DNA from: an uncultured Spirochaetaceae bacterium | Lineage (GTDB): Bacteria; Spirochaetota; Spirochaetia; Treponematales; UBA12059 | Reading direction: 5' to 3' | Assembly (NCBI GenBank): GCA_938004315.1 | Contig: CALKWG010000136.1 | Location: forward strand, 1 to 16,657 | DNA length: 16,657 nucleotides | Shown here: one piece after another, positions 8,901 through 12,517 of the stretch | Layout: each line of letters begins with the position of its first letter | How positions within the stretch are numbered: the first letter of the stretch is position 1 | Program-made: the position numbers and the translations under genes | The notes under the pieces: model-generated | Told to the model about the DNA's origin: nothing | Databases searched by the model: none | Seen by the model: the letters and a program-made list of their open reading frames with translations, nothing else

Positions 8901-9688
8901 TCGACCGGGATAGAGAAGCTCGCCTGAGTCTTAGCCTTATTCAGCTTCAAGCGTAGCGCCTTCCAGCTAGCGCCGTCGTCGAGCGAATAGCTCAGGCTCG
9001 ATAAGCCGTTGGCGTCGCTCACCGTCCCGTTGACCGCGAAGCGCCCGGAAACCAAGGCGCCGAAGCCGGGATCGGCGATCTCGGCCGCGGGCTTCGTCCT
9101 ATCCAGGTTGAAGCGAACGGCGTCGGCCGGACCGGCCAAGCCGTTGATATCGACGGCCCGAACTTCAAGCGAACGCGGGCCGTCGGAGAGGGTTTTAGTG
9201 TCCAAATAATATGACCAGTATTCTCCGCCCTCCGCGCGCCGCCATTCGCCGCCGTCGACGCGAAGCTCCACATAGGCGATGCCGTCGTCATCGACAGCCG
9301 TGCCGACGACGTTCAGGTCCGCGCCTACGCGCAGCAGCGGCGTCGGGTGGGCTATGCGGGCGCGCGGCAAGTCGGAGGCCGGATCGACGGCTATATTGAA
9401 CGGGCCGGAGAAGGATTCATTGCCGGCGGCGTCGCGGGCCCTCACGACGATGTTGTAGGTACCGGGCTTATACGATTTCAGATCCACCACGCTCGACCAG
9501 TTTTCAAGCCCCTTCACCGGGCCGTAGGCTCCGGGCTTAGCCGTAGAGGCCTCCGCCGGGGCCTGAGCCTCGGAACCCGTTCCCCCCGCGGGACCGGCGG
9601 CGGACGAACCGGCGCTATCCTGGGCTCCCAAGGACCAAGCGCCGCATGCTACGAGGAAACAAGCCAAGGCGAAGCGTAAGGATTTCAT
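2972..9688 (-). CDS. Giant exported Ig-like repeat protein with C-terminal outer-membrane beta barrel
   Basis: A 2238-residue protein. MKSLRFALACFLVACGAWS forms a signal peptide with likely cleavage at LGA-Q (22/23); LVAC at 12-15 also fits a lipobox. An Ala/Gly/Ser linker (24-58) follows. Residues about 60-2045 are Ig-like units of roughly 90-110 residues. Each tends to open with APxxxxxxP..G, pass through SDANGL..YSLDDG.SW-type strands and close with a D..GN or D..G turn; I counted about 16 such closings. They resemble the OmpL47-type/Ig-like repeats of spirochaetes. Residues about 2047-2238 alternate in amphipathic beta strands and end in GLRIGLF, the terminal Phe of outer-membrane barrels. 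Apart from the signal region I found one cysteine. The ATG at 9688 was chosen over one at 9790 because the signal peptide starts there, although its G-rich ribosome site is poor. A surface adhesin or structural role is plausible but unproven. Confidence 0.85.
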   Translation of the reverse strand: MKSLRFALACFLVACGAWSLGAQDSAGSSAAGPAGGTGSEAQAPAEASTAKPGAYGPVKGLENWSSVVDLKSYKPGTYNIVVRARDAAGNESFSGPFNIAVDPASDLPRARIAHPTPLLRVGADLNVVGTAVDDDGIAYVELRVDGGEWRRAEGGEYWSYYLDTKTLSDGPRSLEVRAVDINGLAGPADAVRFNLDRTKPAAEIADPGFGALVSGRFAVNGTVSDANGLSSLSYSLDDGASWKALRLKLNKAKTQASFSIPVDTRKMEDGPAVLWLKGRDGVGSEGVSVFLFFVDNARPELELYAPAAAAAVNGRFVVTGRASDAVGLASLLWTLGKESGEIALVPGNPYFTVELDAAAAGNRAVLKLSARDKAGNLSSLERSWAVDQRADLPLVVLSRPARGAELELPFSIAGSVIDDDGAAAVEWRIDSGPASRVDTDGAFALSVDGAAPGRRSLFVRGVDVYGAVGPWAEYPITVRGAAPRLRIDSMQDRTGARPFAPGAGLDILDGKAGLSLSFEAANGLAELSYTVNGLPAAPLKPARGALSGAVSLPLPASMPFGILRIAVRATDLAGRVGEIKTLVYATNFASIGGPARIDFGLGDDEGRAGDAPLRLPVGERLVGRFITPFDADTLTSVSLESPSDLVAVRLEGGRPVIEAVAPGLAEGVALKGLSSRGHSVLAGPFAIATDSEAPELRILSPAFGSWRAGAFELALGVSDPGGLARVEYRVAGGEWTAPSVAGGRCLATVDSPAADGPLVIEARAIDRAGNEARAVTAAELDRQAPVARRILPEDGAPSAGRRLYVVEIDEAPWRLEAVELLRDGRLEAVAPARRLAFLADGEGDLALRVRDKAGNETTLDLRSGLELASEAPLASPAADDKAGPVISALGSTTVGLAEGFIVVRVEDPSGVASLSIGPSGGGPELPVELPATGLRSVEVAIPYAFPPKAGQLSLRLSAVDGGGRRSQLGLSLRLDQAADQPRLRALSPSAGERRTPGQDLIAYLDDNERPGSVSATLGAQSRELEGSDALFRLALDGLAQPGQLNLSLVGADSRGNASPRLGHALRELGPAPLIRLAEFAPGKGSPEAFGRAMSLVVDAGSSIRGALRAPNGPGSLEYRLAGGAWTRVAPAAKPDAEAWYEFALPLPVSLPYGRVELEFRAQDAAGLSSSWRGTFYRIAAGAAEDAEGFYFFGPGQGEPALLAPGESLGFRWNGEELAELRLEPSWPGLRAEEDRGVGRLTAVAEGLSPELRLVARTVRGDEIRSEPFSVTVDASAPELSIEEPGPGAWLAAAETRVQALARDANGIAEASWSLDGGGSWTSVPLGPAAAGERASLELDFLAASPEGDGPRLLLLRVVDRAGRESVAARAFVIDRAPPSFTLHAPALGEPVNGTVTMSGFVEDSGALDRAEYSLDGRSWSPMDFIPAGYGEAVDLKARGTQPSEAAEQAKALRYAFWALVDLGAAAEPERLAFRAVDRAGNAGVYRPLDPSAPAFALDLEADEPTVNVQIPFADEVQRADFVVSGMAFDDDGIAELYWRLDGGEWSRIEGSDSFSLPFALADLDDNDHEFEIYAVDLNGLRGKSATRGFRVSREEPVGALAEPEVGKTVRGLVSLRGRASDANGVAEVWVSVDNGVSYGLAEGREAWSYAVDTTALPDGVHSVYLRLVDAYGTTGFAAGLLAVDNAPPTLELGGPDDGREFSSELVFGGRVADAVGLAGLRYTLMRLGAAGPERAGPIDGAGVFTANVDLRGLEPGWYNLRVEARDAADNAAFETRNVLVRSNELIERVSIYFPMPGERVGSRFAVSGRIESPAPPSSASVYVGGTLLGEAKVDERGWFSLAVGPGSVPAGEFELSVQALTPAGARLRSEARGLAYEEGAWLTIDSHPAGAMVNGRPYLEGSVAWYTEPAERADKAAWAAYQETLKSRRLVGVDLSRDNGRSFEPAQLLRARGPGGPGEAMARFRYRLETQEYPDGELRLIARARFADGSSTQAKIILIVDSTPPDVRIARPAENGRFNDALLVEGTASDAFALESVELALRSGDKARYEVPGFIQGSYLDLHMLGATRFETGMGLSFFDDNVKLQLNVGAGFDAQPSWDNLFGIAGPATPAAELSRFGGYVLGFKLLANLAYLPFGYFFGPDWDFFSMSFAMGASFTYFSGSNELGSMFSPADGKYMVLSAVVGQWEFAKFSFDSSFLKSAGLYLEGGLVFIPSEASTSLDEFIRPNLALGLRIGLF
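4515..5116 (-). repeat. Three-domain block, copy 2 (DDDG-DANG-DAVG)
   Basis: Protein residues about 1525-1725 hold FDDDGIAELYWRLDGGEW, SDANGVAEVWVSVDNG and ADAVGLAGLRYTL, in the same order and with similar spacing to copy 1. This points to duplication of a multi-domain block rather than of single units. Confidence 0.6.
5830..6475 (-). repeat. Long two-domain block, copy 2
   Basis: Protein residues about 1070-1287: LIRLAEFAPG, then LPLPVSLPYGRVELEFRAQD, then ALLAPGESLGFRW, then EPFSVTVDASAPELSIEEP. Each landmark has a counterpart in copy 1 with nearly the same spacing, so the two stretches are probably homologous. Confidence 0.5.
7575..8240 (-). repeat. Long two-domain block, copy 1
   Basis: Protein residues about 480-705: LRIDSMQDR, then LPLPASMPFGILRIAVRATD, then LRLPVGERLVGRF, then GPFAIATDSEAPELRILSP. 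This block lacks the usual DxxG-centred opening and matches a second copy in the same order. Confidence 0.5.
8680..9305 (-). repeat. Three-domain block, copy 1 (DDDG-DANG-DAVG)
   Basis: Protein residues about 128-336 of the giant protein hold, in order, units marked VDDDGIAYVELRVDGGEW, SDANGLSSLSYSLDDG and SDAVGLASLLWTL. The same order recurs about 1400 residues later. The match is read at protein level; the DNA has diverged. Confidence 0.6.
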
Positions 9689-9789
9689 AAAGCCCCCATA
9701 TCGTATATCGGCATTGCAAGGCCGATGGCGGCAGGACGTTCTGGGTCGCGAGAATTCCGACTTTATTTCAATATTCGACAAAAATAACA

Positions 9790-9801
9790 TACAAATTTGT
9801 A
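9790..9801. promoter_or_regulatory. 12-base perfect palindrome in the divergent intergenic region
   Basis: TACAAATTTGTA is its own reverse complement and sits in an AT-rich island between the divergent giant gene and the phosphofructokinase gene. Symmetry and position suit a dimeric repressor or activator. No family can be assigned. Confidence 0.35.
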
Positions 9802-9826
9802 AATTTCCATAGGCTTCATGAAATTT
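9801..9826. promoter_or_regulatory. Inverted repeat overlapping the phosphofructokinase -35 region
   Basis: AAATTTC (9801-9807) and GAAATTT (9820-9826) are exact reverse complements 12 bases apart. The right arm overlaps the first two bases of the candidate -35 box, so a bound protein could block or recruit polymerase. With the neighbouring palindrome, AAATTT occurs three times (9793, 9801, 9821) in an otherwise GC-rich contig. Confidence 0.35.
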
Positions 9827-9853
9827 GCAGCGGGAGAGTTTTTTACCTATACT
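9825..9853 (+). promoter_or_regulatory. Candidate sigma70 promoter of the phosphofructokinase operon
   Basis: TTGCAG (9825-9830), a 17-base spacer and TATACT (9848-9853, five of six consensus bases). A start near 9860 leaves a leader of about 53 bases before the ATG at 9914. The T-rich stretch just before the -10 box stands out against the GC-rich background. The -35 box is only a partial match. Confidence 0.55.
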
Positions 9854-9903
9854 CGCTACGAGGCTCGCACAACGATTACGGCATAAGTATACGTGCGCTT
9901 AGC

Positions 9904-9908
9904 AGGGG
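9904..9908 (+). promoter_or_regulatory. Ribosome binding site fixing the phosphofructokinase start
   Basis: AGGGG lies five bases before the ATG at 9914. The in-frame GTG at 9893 has no comparable site upstream, so the ATG is preferred. Confidence 0.5.
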
Positions 9909-9913
9909 TTTGC

Positions 9914-11227
9914 ATGCATCAAAACGAAAATTTCTCCATAGCCGAGCTCGGTCCGCGCTCGATCGCCTCGCCGCTGACGCTTTCTAAGACGCGGGGCGAC
10001 GGGAGGGCCAACTACGTATCCGACGAGGAAAAAGTCAGGACCGGCGGCCTCGTCGGCGGCCGCGAGACGCCTCCGCTCGAACTCGAGAAGGCGGGGCCGC
10101 GCGAGGCGCTCTATTTCAATCCGGCCCACGTGCGGGCCGGCGTGGTCACCTGCGGGGGCCTCTGCCCGGGCCTGAACGACGTGACCAGGGCCATCGTGCG
10201 CTGCCTCTGGAACCGCTACGGCGTACGCCGCATCGCGGGTATACGATACGGCTATAAAGGTTTCCTGCCGGAGTACGCGCTGCCCATCAAGGAGCTCGAC
10301 CCCGACGTGGTGGACGACGTGCACAAGATAGGCGGCACGATACTCGGAAGCTCCCGCGGCGGGGGCGAACGGACCCAGGACATCGTCGACGCCATAGAGC
10401 GGCTCAACCTGAACATGCTCTTCACGATAGGCGGCGACGGCACGCAGAAGGGCTCCATGGCCATCGCCGACGAGCTTGAGAAGCGACGCCTCAAGGTGGC
10501 CGTAGTCGGCATTCCCAAGACTATAGACAACGACCTCCTCTACATCGACCGCTCCTTCGGCTTCGAGACGGCCGTAGAGAAAGCCGCCGAGGCCGTCAGC
10601 GCCGCCCACGCCGAGGCTCATTCGTCCATCAACGGCGTCGGACTCGTGAAGCTCATGGGCCGCGATTCGGGTTTCATAGCGGTGCACACCGCTCTGGCCA
10701 CCCACGAGGCCAATTTCGTGCTCATTCCCGAGGTCCCCTTCCACCTACACGGGCCGGCGGGGCTCCTCTGCCAGCTGAGTAAGCGCCTAGAGCGGCGCAA
10801 GCATGCCGTCATCGTGGTGGCGGAGGGCGCCGGCCAGGAGCTCATGGAGGCGCGGGGCGGCGCGGACGCGTCGGGCAACCGCCGCCTGGCCGATATAGGC
10901 GCCTTCCTTAAAGACGCTATCCAGGACTATTTCAAGGCCGCCGGCCTTGAAGTCAACCTAAAATACATAGACCCGAGCTACATGATACGGAGCGCGCCGG
11001 CCTGCCCGACCGATTCGGTCTACTGCGAGCGCCTAGGCACCAACGCCGCGCACGCCGCGATGGCGGGCAAAACCCGCCTCCTTATCGGCATGGTCAACGG
11101 CGAGTTCGTCCATCTGCCGACCGCGGTCGCGGTGCGCGAGCGCAACAAGGTGGACCCCGAAGGCAGCCTCTACCGCGACGCCCTGGACGCGACCGGCCAA
11201 CCTTTGACCCTGCTCAACGAGGAGTGA
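9914..11227 (+). CDS. pfkA: 6-phosphofructokinase, plant/trypanosome-like clade, probably ATP-dependent
   Basis: A 437-residue cytosolic enzyme phosphorylating fructose 6-phosphate to fructose 1,6-bisphosphate, the committed step of glycolysis. Visible motifs are CGGLCPGLN (80-88, nucleotide/phosphate loop), GGDGTQKG (173-180), PKTIDND (201-207, catalytic Asp205), MGRDSGF (248-254), PEVPF (272-276) and DPSYMIRS (353-360). The Gly of GGDG (176) sits where PPi-dependent enzymes carry Asp, pointing to ATP. The Lys of PKTIDND (202) sits where E. coli-type ATP enzymes carry Gly. Gly plus Lys together is the pattern of plant and trypanosomatid ATP enzymes. About 75 residues precede the core, longer than in E. 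coli PfkA. It is the first gene of a tight operon with a receiver protein starting three bases after its stop. The family is certain; the phosphoryl donor is inferred. Confidence 0.93.
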   Translation: MHQNENFSIAELGPRSIASPLTLSKTRGDGRANYVSDEEKVRTGGLVGGRETPPLELEKAGPREALYFNPAHVRAGVVTCGGLCPGLNDVTRAIVRCLWNRYGVRRIAGIRYGYKGFLPEYALPIKELDPDVVDDVHKIGGTILGSSRGGGERTQDIVDAIERLNLNMLFTIGGDGTQKGSMAIADELEKRRLKVAVVGIPKTIDNDLLYIDRSFGFETAVEKAAEAVSAAHAEAHSSINGVGLVKLMGRDSGFIAVHTALATHEANFVLIPEVPFHLHGPAGLLCQLSKRLERRKHAVIVVAEGAGQELMEARGGADASGNRRLADIGAFLKDAIQDYFKAAGLEVNLKYIDPSYMIRSAPACPTDSVYCERLGTNAAHAAMAGKTRLLIGMVNGEFVHLPTAVAVRERNKVDPEGSLYRDALDATGQPLTLLNEE

Positions 11228-11230
11228 ACC

Positions 11231-12508
11231 ATGGCTAAGAAGCGCGTGCTCATCGTGGACGAATCGGAGCTGTTCCGCGGCTACCTAGCGAATCGCCTCG
11301 GCCGGGCCGGGCTCGAGGTCGCCGTCGCCATCAACGGCCTGGACGGCTTGGCCAAGATGCGCAACGACCCGCCCGACCTCATCGTCATGGACTACCACCT
11401 GAGCCGCAAGAGCTGCACCGAGGTGCTCGAGGAGAAGGCCAGGAATCCGAACCTCGCCGCCGTGCCGGTGATACTCACGGCCCAAAAGATCGATAAGAAC
11501 AGGCTCCTGGAGCTCGTACGCTTCAATATACGCAAGGTCTTCATGAAGCCCATCAAGATGGACGCGTTCTTCCAGACCCTGTCGGAGCTTACCGGGCTCC
11601 GCGTCGAGTTGGACTCGACGCCTTGCATACTCGAGGCGCACGTCAACGACAACATCGTGTTCATCGAGCTGGCGCGCGGCATCAACCGCGAGAAGGTCGA
11701 CCTCCTGCGCTTCAAGATCCGCGAGCTCCTCGACCTCTACGGCATACGGAAGCCGCGGATACTCCTCATGCTCGCGGACTTAGAGCTGTCCTTCGTGGAC
11801 GGGCCGAACTTGGAGGCCCTGCTCTCTACGATCATCGATTCGGGCGCAAAGCCGAAACATATAAAGATTTTATCACGATCGAGCTTCCTACGGGAGTTCA
11901 TAGCCGGGCGCGCCGAATTCTCGGAGCTGGAGGCCGTCTCGTCCCTGGACCTGGCGCTCGACGGCCTCGTGGCCGACGCCGCGCTCGCGGCCGACGCGCC
12001 GGAGGACAAGGCCTCCATCATCACCGACCGCATACTCACGCCGCAGAAGTCCGAGGGTGGGGCGGAGACCCTGACCTTGAACTTCGATACCGAGCGCCAC
12101 CCCGTCGCCATCAGCCCCGAGCAGGCCAAGGAGCTGGGCAAGGGCCTGGATATCGCGGCCGTAGACGACGACTTCGTCATCCAGGAGCTCTTAAAGACCA
12201 CCTTCGGCTCCATAAACGCCCGCGTCAGCTGCTTCCCCAACGGGCGGGCCTTCCTGGACGCGGTGCGTAGCCGGGTCTTCGACCTCGTGTTCCTGGACCT
12301 ACGCATGCCCGAGCTGGACGGCTTCGGCGTCCTGCGCGAGCTGCATGCGATGGACCTCGAGATGCCCATCATCGTGCTCTCGGCGGTAACGCAGCGGGAG
12401 GCGGTGGTCAAGGCCTTCAAGGCGGGCGTGAAGAGCTACCTCGTGAAGCCCCTGAAGCCGGAGCAGATACTCATGAAGACCCTCGAGATCCTCAAGGCGA
12501 ACTTCTAG
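11231..12508 (+). CDS. Response regulator: receiver, STAS-like domain, receiver
   Basis: A soluble 425-residue protein. The N-terminal receiver (4-120) has Asp10, phosphoacceptor Asp54 (VMDYH), Thr83 and Lys106 (MKP), so it should be phosphorylatable. Residues about 131-247 look like a STAS-type domain: strand NIVFIELA, PRILLMLADLELSFVDG (175-191), LLSTIIDSG, KILSRSS and SLDLALDGL. Where anti-sigma antagonists have a phosphorylatable Ser after FVD, this one has Gly191. A linker (248-305) leads to a second complete receiver (307-425): VDDD 311-314, Asp356 (LDLRMP), Ser384, Lys406 (VKP). There is no DNA-binding or enzymatic output. GAGGAG at 11219-11224, inside the end of the phosphofructokinase gene, serves as ribosome site, so translation is likely coupled. 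The hybrid kinase nine bases downstream is the obvious partner. The STAS call is by pattern and less sure than the receivers. Confidence 0.85.
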   Translation: MAKKRVLIVDESELFRGYLANRLGRAGLEVAVAINGLDGLAKMRNDPPDLIVMDYHLSRKSCTEVLEEKARNPNLAAVPVILTAQKIDKNRLLELVRFNIRKVFMKPIKMDAFFQTLSELTGLRVELDSTPCILEAHVNDNIVFIELARGINREKVDLLRFKIRELLDLYGIRKPRILLMLADLELSFVDGPNLEALLSTIIDSGAKPKHIKILSRSSFLREFIAGRAEFSELEAVSSLDLALDGLVADAALAADAPEDKASIITDRILTPQKSEGGAETLTLNFDTERHPVAISPEQAKELGKGLDIAAVDDDFVIQELLKTTFGSINARVSCFPNGRAFLDAVRSRVFDLVFLDLRMPELDGFGVLRELHAMDLEMPIIVLSAVTQREAVVKAFKAGVKSYLVKPLKPEQILMKTLEILKANF

Positions 12509-12517
12509 GCTCGGCCC

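Noticed and set aside
2972..9688. Repeated DNA as a CRISPR or other nucleic-acid repeat array
   Set aside because: The repetition is at protein level with diverged codons and an unbroken reading frame; there are no identical short repeats with uniform spacers.
9689..9790. 34-residue N-terminal extension of the giant protein from an ATG at 9790
   Set aside because: It would bury the signal peptide behind a charged segment and lies in the AT-rich intergenic region. The ATG at 9688 begins a proper signal peptide.
9893..9913. GTG start for phosphofructokinase
   Set aside because: No ribosome site precedes it; the ATG at 9914 has AGGGG five bases upstream.
11856..11875. AT-rich patch within the STAS-like region as an internal promoter
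   Set aside because: TATAAA is present but has no -35-like hexamer at 16-18 bases, and the patch simply encodes KHIKIL in frame.
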